Below, piece after piece: positions 53,258-61,739 of a DNA stretch of 64,000 nucleotides. Positions within the stretch are counted from its first letter, which is position 1, and each line of letters starts with the position of its first letter. Made by a program: the position numbers and the translations under genes. Origin of the DNA: Pseudosulfitobacter koreensis (GTDB taxonomy: Bacteria; Pseudomonadota; Alphaproteobacteria; Rhodobacterales; Rhodobacteraceae); NCBI RefSeq assembly GCF_024733015.1, contig NZ_JANKJG010000004.1:1-64000 (forward strand), in the 5' to 3' direction. A model generated the notes under the pieces. That model saw only the letters and a list, made by a program, of their open reading frames with translations, was not told the DNA's origin and made no database searches.

Positions 53258-53980
53258 CTAGTCGCGGGCCAGAACCTTCAGCGCCTCGGCCAGGTCAATC
53301 GCGCCGTCATAAAGCGCACGGCCCGAGATTGCGCCCGAGATCACGCCCGTGGCCTTGAGCGCACGCAGATCGTCCAGCGATGACACGCCACCGCTTGCGA
53401 TCACCGGGATCGACACGGCGCGCGCCAGATCGGCGGTTGCGTCCACGTTGGGACCGCCCATCGCGCCGTCGCGCATGATGTCGGTATAGATGATCGCGGC
53501 CACGCCTGCGTCCTCGAACGACTTGGCAAGGTCGGTCACCATCACGTCGGTTTCCTCGGCCCAGCCCTTGGTCGCCACGCGGCCGTTGCGTGCGTCGATG
53601 CCCACGGCGACCTTGCCCGGAAACGCCCGCGCCGCTTCGCGCACCAGATCGGGGTTTTCCACCGCCACGGTGCCCAGGATGACGCGGGCCAGGCCCTTGT
53701 CCAGCCAGCTTTCGATGGTGGCCATGTCGCGGATGCCGCCGCCCAGCTGGGCAGGGACGGGGCACGCCTTCAGGATCGCCTCGACCGGGGCAGCGTTCAC
53801 GGGTTGCCCGGCAAAGGCACCGTTCAGATCGACCAGGTGCAGCCAGGTGCAGCCCGCATCGACAAAGGCACGCGCCTGCGCTGCCGGATCGTCGTTGAAC
53901 ACCGTCGATTGCGCCATGTCGCCGTGCACCAGACGCACGGCCTGGCCGTCTTTGAGATCAATGGCGGGATAGAGGATCAT
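53258..53980 (-). CDS. hisA: ProFAR isomerase
   Basis: Isomerises ProFAR to PRFAR, the HisF substrate. The 240-residue (beta/alpha)8 barrel has [17 protein letters not shown] with the catalytic Asp, [25 protein letters not shown] and [17 protein letters not shown] lies nine bases before ATG 53980. It precedes hisF by 65 bases on the same strand. Confidence 0.96.
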   Translation of the reverse strand: MILYPAIDLKDGQAVRLVHGDMAQSTVFNDDPAAQARAFVDAGCTWLHLVDLNGAFAGQPVNAAPVEAILKACPVPAQLGGGIRDMATIESWLDKGLARVILGTVAVENPDLVREAARAFPGKVAVGIDARNGRVATKGWAEETDVMVTDLAKSFEDAGVAAIIYTDIMRDGAMGGPNVDATADLARAVSIPVIASGGVSSLDDLRALKATGVISGAISGRALYDGAIDLAEALKVLARD

Positions 53981-54113
53981 GGGCGCGCACCTTTCGCTTT
54001 TCGCAACGCTTTGGCACGGGTCCGCCGGATTTGCAACGCGACCCTACGACAGCCTTGCCAGATGGCTGTGCGCCGTATCAGAATGATCGCCGGGAAACAG
54101 GGAGGAGACCTTG

Positions 54114-54497
54114 ATGAAACGCTTTTTGATCGCTGCTGCGATGGGTGTGGCCATGGCAGGCTCGGCGCTGGCCGATCCGGTGTTGGGCACCTGGCAGACG
54201 CAGGTGGACGATGGCGCCTATGCCTACGTCAAGTTCGCGCCGTGCGGTGCGGCGCTGTGTGGCACGATATCCAACACGTTCAACAGCACCGGCGAATACA
54301 AGTCCGAGAACATCGGCAGGCAGCTGGTCTGGGACATGGAGGCCAACGGCGGCGGCAAATACAGTGGAGGCACCATCTGGCAGCCATCCTCTGGCAAGGA
54401 ATACCGCTCGAAAATGGAGCTTTCGGGCAATACGCTGAATGTCTCGGGCTGTGTCGGCCCGATCTGCAAGAAACAGACGTGGAGCCGCGTGAACTGA
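54114..54497 (+). CDS. Exported DUF2147 protein, first copy
   Basis: A 127-residue periplasmic protein with a signal peptide (cleavage near ALADP) and the DUF2147 pattern: LGTWQTQVDDGAYAYVKF, CGAALCGTI, GRQLVWDM, and GCVGPICKKQTWSRV with paired Cys residues. The function is unknown. AGGAGG precedes ATG 54114. It lies on the opposite strand within the his locus, upstream of a second DUF2147 gene that differs widely in sequence. Confidence 0.88.
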   Translation: MKRFLIAAAMGVAMAGSALADPVLGTWQTQVDDGAYAYVKFAPCGAALCGTISNTFNSTGEYKSENIGRQLVWDMEANGGGKYSGGTIWQPSSGKEYRSKMELSGNTLNVSGCVGPICKKQTWSRVN

Positions 54498-54526
54498 TCG
54501 CATTGGTCTCGTGTCGCTTTGACAGA

Positions 54527-54559
54527 GCCGGTCACTCCAAAGGTGGCCGGTTTTTTTTT
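54527..54559 (+). terminator. Rho-independent terminator after the first DUF2147 gene
   Basis: GCCGGTCAC pairs with GGTGGCCGG (one wobble) around a short loop, then nine T. It lies 30 bases after the stop. Confidence 0.88.
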
Positions 54560-54590
54560 ACACCTCAAGACACTTTTTTGAAACTGGCCG

Positions 54591-54702
54591 GACACCGCGT
54601 AGGGATCCATTTGGAATGTGCGTGCGACAGCCCTACATCAAGTGTTGACACCGCGTAGGGATCCATTTGGAATGTGCGTGCGACAGCCCTACATCAAGTG
54701 TT
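54591..54702. repeat. Perfect 56-bp tandem duplication
   Basis: Two identical copies, 54591-54646 and 54647-54702. Each carries an internal GTAGGG...CCCTAC stem. The copies sit in the 289-base gap between the two DUF2147 genes. Because there are no differences, the event is recent or kept by conversion. Confidence 0.96.
54645..54673 (+). promoter_or_regulatory. Candidate promoter formed at the duplication junction
   Basis: TTGACA (54645-54650), the consensus -35, is created where the end of copy one (GTT) meets the start of copy two (GACA). After exactly 17 bases comes TGGAAT (54668-54673), a partial -10. In copy one the same place reads CGGACA. The second DUF2147 gene starts 114 bases after the -10. 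Confidence 0.5.
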
Positions 54703-54786
54703 AATGTTTAAGTGCATGGTTCGCAGGCCTGTGTGGCTCGAATCGGCTGCGCGCGCCAATTCGACTTTTTCCGAAGGAGTTTTCAG

Positions 54787-55212
54787 ATGCCCGCGATCAC
54801 AGACAGCCGTAACCTCACGCGTCAGCGTATCGGCCTGACCATGCTGGGTGCGGCGTTGAGCATGACGCTGTGGACCTCTATCGCACAGGCGTCGCCGGTC
54901 GGCACCTGGAAGACCGAAGCCGACAAGAAGGGCCAGACGGCACTGGTCGAGGCCAAGCCCTGCGGCGCAGGTCTCTGCGGCACCATGGTCGAGGTGTTCG
55001 ACGCCAGCGGCAACCAGATCAACCACCCCAACGTGGGCAAACGACTGTTCTGGGACATGGTGCCGAGCGGCGACGCTTACGAGGGCCGCGCCTATGTGCC
55101 CGCACTCAACCTTGAGGTGAACGGGACCCTCAAGATCAATGGCGACACGATGAAGGTCGGGGGCTGCGCCGGGCCCGTCTGTCAAAGCCAGACCTGGCGC
55201 CGCGTCGATTGA
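54787..55212 (+). CDS. Exported DUF2147 protein, second copy
   Basis: A 141-residue protein. After a hydrophilic start (MPAITDSRNLTRQR) comes a hydrophobic signal segment with likely cleavage near AQASP. The DUF2147 core shows PVGTWKTEADKKGQTALVE, CGAGLCGTMVEVF, GKRLFWDMVPSG, and GCAGPVCQSQTWRRV. It shares this framework with the first copy but few identical stretches, so the duplication is old. AAGGAG precedes ATG 54787. It faces hisH tail to tail. Confidence 0.88.
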   Translation: MPAITDSRNLTRQRIGLTMLGAALSMTLWTSIAQASPVGTWKTEADKKGQTALVEAKPCGAGLCGTMVEVFDASGNQINHPNVGKRLFWDMVPSGDAYEGRAYVPALNLEVNGTLKINGDTMKVGGCAGPVCQSQTWRRVD

Positions 55213-55228
55213 GACGCAAACCTGGCGC

Positions 55229-55867
55229 CTAAGGCTTCCAGTTCAGGAAATTCGCGATCATCTGCAGACCGGCACGCTGACTCTTCTCGGGGTGGAACTG
55301 CATCCCCAGCATGGTGCCTGTGCCGATCACCGCCGTGACATCGCCACCATAGTCCACATGCGCAAGGCGCTGTGCGGGGTCCGCGACCTCGAAATGATAG
55401 GAGTGTACGAAATAGGCGTGATCGCCCGTTTCGATACCGTCAAAGACCGGGTGCGGCGCGTCCAGGATCAGATCGTTCCAACCCATGTGCGGCACCTTCA
55501 GCGACGCGTCATCCGGCACGATGGGAACGACTTCGCCCCCAACCCAGTCCAGCCCCGGCGTTTCGCGGTATTCACGCCCCAAGGTGGCCATCAGTTGCAT
55601 GCCGACACAGATGCCCAGGAAAGGCCGCGCCTTGACCTCGACCGCCTCGCGCAGGGCCGCCAGCAGGCCCGAATGGCCGCTCAGCGCCTCCCAGCAGGCA
55701 GGAAAGGCGCCATCGCCGGGCAGCACGATGCGGTCCGCCTTGGCCACCACGTCGGCGTCCGAAGTGACACAGACCGTGCCGCCGTCACTTTCCGCCGCCA
55801 TCCGCTCGAACGCCTTGTGGGCCGAGTGCAGGTTGCCGCTGTCATAATCGATAATTGTTGTCAGCAC
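55229..55867 (-). CDS. hisH: Imidazole glycerol phosphate synthase glutaminase subunit
   Basis: Class I glutamine amidotransferase that supplies ammonia to HisF. The 212-residue protein has IIDYDSGNLHSAHKAF, the nucleophile elbow GICVGMQ with Cys87, and the catalytic FHPEKSQ with His and Glu. The start is GTG at 55867, one base after the hisB stop, so the two are coupled. HisH and HisF genes are separated here by two DUF2147 genes on the other strand and hisA. Confidence 0.95.
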   Translation of the reverse strand: MLTTIIDYDSGNLHSAHKAFERMAAESDGGTVCVTSDADVVAKADRIVLPGDGAFPACWEALSGHSGLLAALREAVEVKARPFLGICVGMQLMATLGREYRETPGLDWVGGEVVPIVPDDASLKVPHMGWNDLILDAPHPVFDGIETGDHAYFVHSYHFEVADPAQRLAHVDYGGDVTAVIGTGTMLGMQFHPEKSQRAGLQMIANFLNWKP

Positions 55868-55868
55868 G

Positions 55869-56456
55869 TTACAGCGCACCCTTGGTCGACGGGATCGCAT
55901 CGGCCTTGCGCGGATCGGTCTCGACCGCCTGGCGCAGGGCACGCGCAACCGATTTGAACGTCGCCTCGACGATGTGGTGGCTGTTGATCCCGTGCAGCAT
56001 GTCGACGTGCAGGGTGATGCCGCCCTGCGTGGCGAACGCAGTGAAGAATTCGCGCACCAATTCCGTGTCGAAACTGCCGATCTGCGACGCGGGCACCGCG
56101 ACGTTCCACACCAGATAGGGCCGCGCCGACAGATCCAGCGCCGTGCGCACCAGCGCGTCGTCCATCGGCAACAGGCAACTGCCATAGCGCACGATGCCGC
56201 GTTTGTCGCCAAGCGCCTGTGCCAGCGCCTGACCCAGTGCGATGCCGGTGTCCTCAACGGTGTGGTGGTCGTCGATGTGCAGGTCGCCCTTGGCCTTGAT
56301 CGTCATGTCGATCAGCGAATGGCGCGCCAGCTGGTCCAGCATGTGGTCGAAGAACCCGATGCCGGTGTCGTTTTCATAGGTGCCGGTGCCATCGAGATTG
56401 ATGGTGACCGAAATGTCGGTTTCCGCCGTCTGGCGGGTGATGGTAGCGCTGCGCAT
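55869..56456 (-). CDS. hisB: Imidazoleglycerol-phosphate dehydratase
   Basis: Dehydrates IGP to imidazole acetol phosphate. The 195-residue protein carries both metal-binding repeats: [14 protein letters not shown] with [15 protein letters not shown], and [19 protein letters not shown]. It is the monofunctional form without the phosphatase domain. ATG 56456. First gene of hisBH. Confidence 0.96.
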   Translation of the reverse strand: MRSATITRQTAETDISVTINLDGTGTYENDTGIGFFDHMLDQLARHSLIDMTIKAKGDLHIDDHHTVEDTGIALGQALAQALGDKRGIVRYGSCLLPMDDALVRTALDLSARPYLVWNVAVPASQIGSFDTELVREFFTAFATQGGITLHVDMLHGINSHHIVEATFKSVARALRQAVETDPRKADAIPSTKGAL

Positions 56457-56592
56457 CGGGGTGCCTCACATGACTGCGCCGCCCTTATAGGCGCACGATC
56501 CGCGCAGGCCAAGAGCGCGGCAGGCAGGGATTGCGCAGCCCGGTGCATTTGTGCCAGCAATACCACCAGATCAACCGCCCCCGGAGGCCCCC

Positions 56593-56832
56593 ATGTCCAC
56601 ATGCGTTTTCATCCAGATCCAGTGCAAACCGGGAACGACCTACAAGGTGGCCAAGGAAATCGCGCTGCGCGAAATCCACTCGGAGCTTTATTCGACAAGC
56701 GGTCATTACGAGCTGATGATGAAGGCCTACATCCCCGAGGGCGAAGACGTGGGCAAGTACATCAACGATCACCTGCTGGACATCGACGGCATCGAGCGCT
56801 CGCTGACGACGATGACGTTCAAGGCGTTCTAG
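56593..56832 (+). CDS. Stand-alone Lrp/AsnC ligand-binding (RAM) domain protein
   Basis: A 79-residue protein that is only the AsnC ligand and oligomerisation domain: STCVFIQIQCKPGTTYKV, GHYELMMKAYIPEG, and IERSLTTMTFKAF. It lacks a DNA-binding domain. Such proteins can form rings and may bind amino acids or assemble with full Lrp proteins; the role here is unknown. GGAGG precedes the ATG. A terminator follows 13 bases after the stop. Confidence 0.88.
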   Translation: MSTCVFIQIQCKPGTTYKVAKEIALREIHSELYSTSGHYELMMKAYIPEGEDVGKYINDHLLDIDGIERSLTTMTFKAF

Positions 56833-56845
56833 AAATTCCCAAGGT

Positions 56846-56880
56846 AGGTCGGCGCTTTTGCTTCGCGCCGACCTCCTTTG
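56846..56880. terminator. Rho-independent terminator between the RAM-domain gene and xylA
   Basis: A perfect ten-bp stem AGGTCGGCGC/GCGCCGACCT with nine-base loop TTTTGCTTC, followed by CCTTTGTTCTT on the plus strand. It may also stop xylA transcripts. Confidence 0.88.
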
Positions 56881-56882
56881 TT

Positions 56883-56921
56883 CTTATATGTACCGATTGA
56901 ACTCTTATACGTACCGATTGA
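56883..56921. repeat. 18-bp near-exact duplication at the xylA stop
   Basis: CTTATATGTACCGATTGA (56883-56900) and CTTATACGTACCGATTGA (56904-56921) differ at one base and have a 21-bp period. The right copy encodes the last residues and stop of xylA (NRYV-stop); the left copy would read NRYI-stop. Confidence 0.9.
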
Positions 56922-58200
56922 CGATGTTCTCCAGCTTTTCCTGCTGCCCTGAGCGTGGCTCGGGGTTGATGCCGCCGCCCGCAACTCGTCGTGCGATGGT
57001 GTCCAGATCACTGGTCAGCATGGCCTGCGCCTCGGGCGTCTCCCAGCCCGCATAACGCGCGCGCCGCGCTGTTTCCAACGCGCCGTCCTCCAGCATCCGC
57101 GCCGCCGCCTTCAGGCCCCGCGCGCAGACATCCATCGCACCTGCATGCGCGGCAATCAGATCCGACGGGTCCAGCGACTGACGCCGCAGCTTGGCGTCGA
57201 AGTTGGTGCCGCCCTTTTGCAGCCCGCCCGCCTTGAGGATTTCGTAATAGGCCAACGCCACTTCGGGCACGTTGTTTGGGAACTGGTCGGTGTCCCAGCC
57301 GGACTGATAATCGTTGCGGTTCATGTCGATCGAGCCCAGAATCCCCAGCTCGCGGGCCATCGCCAACTCATGTTCGAACGAATGGCCCGCCAGGATCGCG
57401 TGGCCCTGTTCGATGTTCACCTTCACCTCCTTCTCCAGCCCGAAGCGCTGCAGAAACCCGTAAACGGTCGCGACATCATAGTCGTACTGGTGCTTGGTCG
57501 GCTCCTGCGGTTTGGGTTCAATCAGGATCTGCCCCTTGAACCCGATCTTGTGCTTGTACTCGACGACCATCGACAGAAACCGGCCCATGTGGTCCATTTC
57601 CTGCCCCAGATCGGTGTTCAGCAGCGTCTCGTAGCCTTCGCGCCCACCCCAGAGCACATAGTTCTCGCCGTTCAGGCGGTGGGTGGCGTCCAGGCAGTTC
57701 TTTACCGTCGCCGCAGACCAGGCAAAGACGTCCGGGTCGGGGTTGGTGGCGGCACCCGACATGAACCGGCGGTGCGAAAACAGGTTCGCCGTGCCCCACA
57801 GCAGCCGGGTCTTCGAGCTCTCCATCTTTTCCTCGAACAGTGCGATAATCTCGTCGAAATTGCGCTTGCTCTCGTCGAATGTCGCCCCCTCGGGACGGAT
57901 ATCGGCATCATGCCAGCAAAAGAACGGCACGCCGAGAATCTCGAACATCTCGAAGGCGATCTCGGCCTTCAGCCGCGCACCTTCCATCGTTTCGCCCCAC
58001 CAGGGCCGATCGAACGTCTGCCCGCCAAAGGGATCGCCGCCGGGCCAGGCAAAACTGTGCCAATAGGCAACGGCGAACCGCAGGTGGTCCTCCATCCGCT
58101 TGCCCTGCACAAGCTCGTCGGGGTTGTAGTGCCGGAACGCGAGGCCCTCGGCCTCGGGGTCATATTTCAGGGGGGCGGTGCCTTGGAAAAAGTCGCTCAT
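56905..58200 (-). CDS. xylA: Xylose isomerase (class II)
   Basis: Interconverts D-xylose and D-xylulose (also glucose and fructose). The 431-residue TIM barrel shows [12 protein letters not shown] with the catalytic His-Asp, [15 protein letters not shown], the metal signature [16 protein letters not shown], and [19 protein letters not shown]. The length fits class II. Its ATG overlaps the LacI stop as ATGA, so it is coupled to the regulator. No xylulokinase or xylose transporter is in the window. Confidence 0.96.
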   Translation of the reverse strand: MSDFFQGTAPLKYDPEAEGLAFRHYNPDELVQGKRMEDHLRFAVAYWHSFAWPGGDPFGGQTFDRPWWGETMEGARLKAEIAFEMFEILGVPFFCWHDADIRPEGATFDESKRNFDEIIALFEEKMESSKTRLLWGTANLFSHRRFMSGAATNPDPDVFAWSAATVKNCLDATHRLNGENYVLWGGREGYETLLNTDLGQEMDHMGRFLSMVVEYKHKIGFKGQILIEPKPQEPTKHQYDYDVATVYGFLQRFGLEKEVKVNIEQGHAILAGHSFEHELAMARELGILGSIDMNRNDYQSGWDTDQFPNNVPEVALAYYEILKAGGLQKGGTNFDAKLRRQSLDPSDLIAAHAGAMDVCARGLKAAARMLEDGALETARRARYAGWETPEAQAMLTSDLDTIARRVAGGGINPEPRSGQQEKLENIVNRYV

Positions 58201-59261
58201 CTGGCGGGGTGTCCTGTGTTGGTGTGTTGATGTTCGGGGGGAAGGTTTTCGCGCACGTAGATCGTGGGCACGATGACGGCGGTCATCACCGGCTCGCGGC
58301 GGTCGGCGAGCTGTCGCAGCCCGTCGATCACGCGCGCGACCTCTTCTTCGGGGCGCTGGTCAATGACGATGTCGATCAGTCCAGCTTCCAGCGCGCGGCG
58401 CGAATGCGCGACCAGTTCGTGCAGAATGACGATGGGGCGGGGCGTGGTCGCGGGCAGGGCTTCGACCACGCGGATCAGCCCCGCGTTGCCTGCGCCCGCG
58501 CTGTAGATCGCGGTAATTGACGGATCGGCGGAAAGCGCCTCGGCCACATGGGTTTCGACCAGATCATGCCGGTCGCGTCCTTCGATGACGCTGGCGAGGG
58601 TGATGTCGCCGCCGATGACCTCGCGCAGCCCCTGCAAGCGGTCCGCATGGTCGCGCGCGCTCAACGCACCGACCACCGGCAGGATGCGCCCACTGCGGCC
58701 CCCGTGTGCCAGCATCATCAGCCGACCCACGGTGCCGCCCGCAATCACATTGTCGATGCCGACATAGGCGGCGCGCTCTGATCCGGGCACGTCCGACACC
58801 AGCGTCACGACCGGGATGCCTTTGCTGCGCAGGGTCGCGATAACCTCCACCGTCGAGGAGTCGTCGCTGCCCACCAATGCGATGCCGTCGACGCCTTGGC
58901 CTGCCAGCAAGTCCAGGCGCGCACGCAAGACGTCAGAGTCAAAAGCGGCGACGGTTTCCACGGCAAGAGTCACGCGGTCTGCGGCCATGCGCGCGGCTGC
59001 AACCTCGAAGAGATCGCGCATCCGCGCGAAAAACGCATTCGAACCCTCGGGCAGGACCGCGACAAAGCGATAGACGCGCTGTTGCGACAGGTTCGCCGCC
59101 GCGACATTGCGCACGTATCCAAGCGCGCTGACCGCTGCGTGGACACGGCGCACGGTCTTGTCCGAAACGCCGCCGCGCCCGTTCACCACACGGTCGGCGG
59201 TGGCATAGCTGACGCCTGCGCGCAGCGCCACATCAGCCAAGGTCGGCGGTCGGTCGTGCAT
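58197..59261 (-). CDS. LacI-family transcriptional regulator
   Basis: A 354-residue repressor with the N-terminal helix-turn-helix and hinge ([22 protein letters not shown]) and a periplasmic-binding-protein-like sensor domain ([40 protein letters not shown]). Coupling to xylA suggests it senses xylose or a related sugar. GGGGGAGA precedes ATG 59261; the upstream ATG at 59309 is in the probable operator and not used. An inverted repeat at 59295-59314 suggests autoregulation. Confidence 0.9.
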   Translation of the reverse strand: MHDRPPTLADVALRAGVSYATADRVVNGRGGVSDKTVRRVHAAVSALGYVRNVAAANLSQQRVYRFVAVLPEGSNAFFARMRDLFEVAAARMAADRVTLAVETVAAFDSDVLRARLDLLAGQGVDGIALVGSDDSSTVEVIATLRSKGIPVVTLVSDVPGSERAAYVGIDNVIAGGTVGRLMMLAHGGRSGRILPVVGALSARDHADRLQGLREVIGGDITLASVIEGRDRHDLVETHVAEALSADPSITAIYSAGAGNAGLIRVVEALPATTPRPIVILHELVAHSRRALEAGLIDIVIDQRPEEEVARVIDGLRQLADRREPVMTAVIVPTIYVRENLPPEHQHTNTGHPAR

Positions 59262-59294
59262 CGAAATCTCCCCCGCAGCCTGTAGACCAGCGGG

Positions 59295-59314
59295 AATGAT
59301 AGACGTCAATCATT
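59295..59314. promoter_or_regulatory. Probable LacI-family operator
   Basis: AATGAT-AGACGTCA-ATCATT, with perfect 6-bp arms around a GACGTC core, lies 34 bases upstream of the lacI start. Its length and symmetry suit a LacI-family site controlling the lacI-xylA unit. Confidence 0.6.
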
Positions 59315-59345
59315 TTGTGACAGACCGCGTAGGTCCGGGGACACT

Positions 59346-60251
59346 TCAGCCGGTCGGTTGCCAGTCGAGCGCGATGCCATGCGCCGCTGCCAGATCCGCC
59401 TCGGCCTGCGACCTTGCGCGATAGGACACGAATTCGCTGCCCGAACAGGGCGGCAGACCCAAGCCCGTGATCAGCGGCGCATCGTAATGCCCCGACAGCA
59501 GCAAGATGCCCTCGCGCGCCAGATGATCGCGCGTGCCCCGGCCCTTGTCCGACCGTATGCGGCGCATGAAATCCTGCTGCTGGGCCACCGCCTCGACCAC
59601 GTCGCGGGTGATCGGGATGCGCTGCACTTCGCGAAACAGATTGGCCATGCGCTGATTGCCGGTGCGCCCCTCGAATATCCGCGCCACCACATCCGGCGGC
59701 ACGGTGCGCCAGAAGTTCGGCGGATAGGGATGGTCGCGCAGCAGCCACAGGATGTTGGCAAATCCCAGGGCAGATACGCTTTTTTTGGCGTCCTTGTTCT
59801 GGCCTTGGGTCAGATAGGCGGGCCGCGCGATGAACAGCCCCAGATAGCACAGCGCCCGCACCTCGTCGGCGGCCACCAGAATGCACGGGTGACCGATCGC
59901 TTCGGTCGGGATCATCCAGTTGCTGCCCATCGTGTTCTTGATGTCGACGTCACGGCCCAGAATAGAGGTGTCCAGCTTGCCCTTGGGCAGGTTCAGCATG
60001 GCGCGCAGCTCGATCTCGACCCGCGTGCCGATATAGGTCTTTTCGGTTTTCTCCAGCTCGTCATAGGACCGCCGCCCGGTCTTGGGCGTCATGATCACGT
60101 CGTCGACACATTGCCGCAGCATCGCAGAGAATTTCGCCCCGAGCGCCGCATCACCCCCCGCGCGCTGGGTGATCTCGCGGGCAAGGGCGCTCAGCAGGTC
60201 ATGATCGGCGTGCCCTGCGATGACGATGCTGTCTGGAATGCTTCGTTTCAA
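59346..60251 (-). CDS. NaeI-type type II restriction endonuclease
   Basis: A 301-residue endonuclease. The catalytic series matches NaeI (E70, D86, D95, K97): E79 in TRVEIEL, D94 in KLDTSILG, D103 and K105 in DVDIKN. Next come NTMGSNWMIPTEAIGHPCIL and, in the C-terminal half, TGNQRMANLFREVQRIPITR and QQQDFMRRIRSDKGRGT, as in the second DNA-binding, topoisomerase-like domain of NaeI. By relation the target would be GCCGGC; this is unproven here. The only in-frame start near the alignment edge is TTG 60251, with GAGG upstream. The cognate methylase gene ends 58 bases upstream. Confidence 0.9.
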   Translation of the reverse strand: MKRSIPDSIVIAGHADHDLLSALAREITQRAGGDAALGAKFSAMLRQCVDDVIMTPKTGRRSYDELEKTEKTYIGTRVEIELRAMLNLPKGKLDTSILGRDVDIKNTMGSNWMIPTEAIGHPCILVAADEVRALCYLGLFIARPAYLTQGQNKDAKKSVSALGFANILWLLRDHPYPPNFWRTVPPDVVARIFEGRTGNQRMANLFREVQRIPITRDVVEAVAQQQDFMRRIRSDKGRGTRDHLAREGILLLSGHYDAPLITGLGLPPCSGSEFVSYRARSQAEADLAAAHGIALDWQPTG

Positions 60252-60309
60252 CGCACCACCGCCTCGATAAGTCTCGACATGCTGTCAAAGACTGGCCGGT
60301 TTGAAAAGC

Positions 60310-61269
60310 TCAGGCGCTGACCGCGCGCAGCACGCGTTTGCGCAGGGCCTTGGCGATCTGCCCCGACACGGCCTGTGCCACGGGCGGAGGAAACGCATTG
60401 CCGACCTGCCGGTAGGCATTCGTTTTCGCGCCGGTGAAATGCCAGTCGTCGGGAAACCCCTGAATGCGTGCGACCATCGGCACGGTCAGTCGCGGCATCC
60501 CGTCGTGGAACGCATCCGGCGCTTCGGGCGCGATGGTGCGCCCCTCGACACCCAAGGTGGCCCAGGCCGCGCGCGCGCGCGTCGGCCCAAGATCGGGACC
60601 GCCGTGTTTCTTCGATCCGCCGACGATGGTGGGGGCAATCTCGTCGGCCTTGTCCGCCCAGGCCTGCGCCCCGCGCCAGCCACCCGCCGCCATCAGATCG
60701 CGCAGGGTTTCACCCACGGTGGGCGGGTTGTGCGGCAGCGGGTCGGGCCAGTCGAAAAACTCGGCGCGCTCCTTTTGCACCGCGACGATCACCACGCGGG
60801 GGCGCAGCTGCGGCACACCGTAATCCGAGGCGTTCAGCAGCCGCCAGTCGGTCTTGTAGCCCAGCTTGTCCAACTGCGTCTTCAGCTTTTCGCGGTAGTC
60901 GTGAAACACCGCATCAAGGAACCCGCGCACGTTTTCGATCATCACCGCCCGTGGACGCGCGTCATCGACGATGTCTATGGCGTCGTTGAACAAATTGCGC
61001 TCGTCGCGCTCGCCCAGCTGCTTGCCCGCCACGGAAAACGGCGGGCAGGGCAGGCCGCCCGCCAGCAGGTCCATGCCGCGAAAATCAGACGCGCGCTCCT
61101 TGAAGAGACGCATGTCCTCTTCCAGCACGTTCCATTCGGGGCGGTTGTGGCGCAGGGTGTTGCAACAATGCTTGTCGATCTCGACGAGGGCGGTATGGGC
61201 AAAGCCCGCCTTTTCCAGCCCCAGCGCCTGACCGCCCGCACCGGCGCAAAGTTCAACAGATGTCAGCAT
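60310..61269 (-). CDS. DNA (cytosine-5) methyltransferase, cognate of the NaeI-type enzyme
   Basis: A 319-residue C5-methyltransferase. Motif I is ELCAGAGGQALGL, motif IV GGLPCPPFSVAG with catalytic Cys75, motif VI IENVRGFLD, motif VIII YGVPQLRPRVVI, motif X GNAFPPPVAQAV. The region between VIII and X (target recognition) is short. It precedes the NaeI-type gene on the same strand, so methylase is made first, as needed for safe establishment. I use ATG 61269; the upstream extension runs through the tRNA-Gly and is not real. Confidence 0.93.
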   Translation of the reverse strand: MLTSVELCAGAGGQALGLEKAGFAHTALVEIDKHCCNTLRHNRPEWNVLEEDMRLFKERASDFRGMDLLAGGLPCPPFSVAGKQLGERDERNLFNDAIDIVDDARPRAVMIENVRGFLDAVFHDYREKLKTQLDKLGYKTDWRLLNASDYGVPQLRPRVVIVAVQKERAEFFDWPDPLPHNPPTVGETLRDLMAAGGWRGAQAWADKADEIAPTIVGGSKKHGGPDLGPTRARAAWATLGVEGRTIAPEAPDAFHDGMPRLTVPMVARIQGFPDDWHFTGAKTNAYRQVGNAFPPPVAQAVSGQIAKALRKRVLRAVSA

Positions 61270-61417
61270 GTGGCCCGCCCTTTTTCGCACATAAGATCGG
61301 TTGTGATCGCCGGGATCAAGAGCCGGAGCATCGCGCACGTCGTGTTCTTTGTTCGTTCTTACCGGCGCCGACCGCTTTCGGCAAGAGCCAAGGCCGCGAA
61401 TATCAGTGCCCCAGACA

Positions 61418-61444
61418 GCAGAAAGGCCGCCCGAAGGCGGCCTT
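61418..61444 (-). terminator. Rho-independent terminator of tRNA-Gly
   Basis: On the minus strand AAGGCCGCC-TTCG-GGCGGCCTT forms a nine-bp stem with a TTCG tetraloop, followed by TCTGCTGT. It begins 34 bases after the tRNA 3' end. Confidence 0.8.
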
Positions 61445-61478
61445 GTCTGTTTCCTGCGTGGGGTGGGCAGGACCAAAT

Positions 61479-61553
61479 TGGAGCGGGCGAGGCGATTCGA
61501 ACGCCCGACCCTAACCTTGGCAAGGTTATGCTCTACCCCTGAGCTACGCCCGC
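61479..61553 (-). tRNA. tRNA-Gly (anticodon GCC)
   Basis: A 75-nt tRNA with encoded CCA at 61479-61481. The acceptor stem is GCGGGCG/CGCCCGC with discriminator U73. The anticodon stem AACC/GGTT closes loop TTGCCAA. The D arm is GCTCAGGGGTAGAGC and the T loop TTCGAAT. It lies upstream of the restriction-modification pair on the same strand. Confidence 0.95.
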
Positions 61554-61739
61554 TTCCTTTTGGTAGGGCGGATGTACAAACGCAGGGTGTCGGCTGCAAG
61601 TGGAAAATTGAGGTTCGTCAAAAAAAGTTCATCTTGCCGCGGGGGCGGGAGGGGGACGCGCGATGCGCACCGCACGGGTTGTGTGTCCCGGCCCGAACAA
61701 TCGCGGGCAGGGACAGGCTTCAGGTCGCGAATGCGGTCT

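Noticed and set aside
61554-61739. A small gene between tRNA-Gly and the end of pyc
   Set aside because: The frames there are out-of-frame extensions of antisense reading through the tRNA, with no start, ribosome site or motif.
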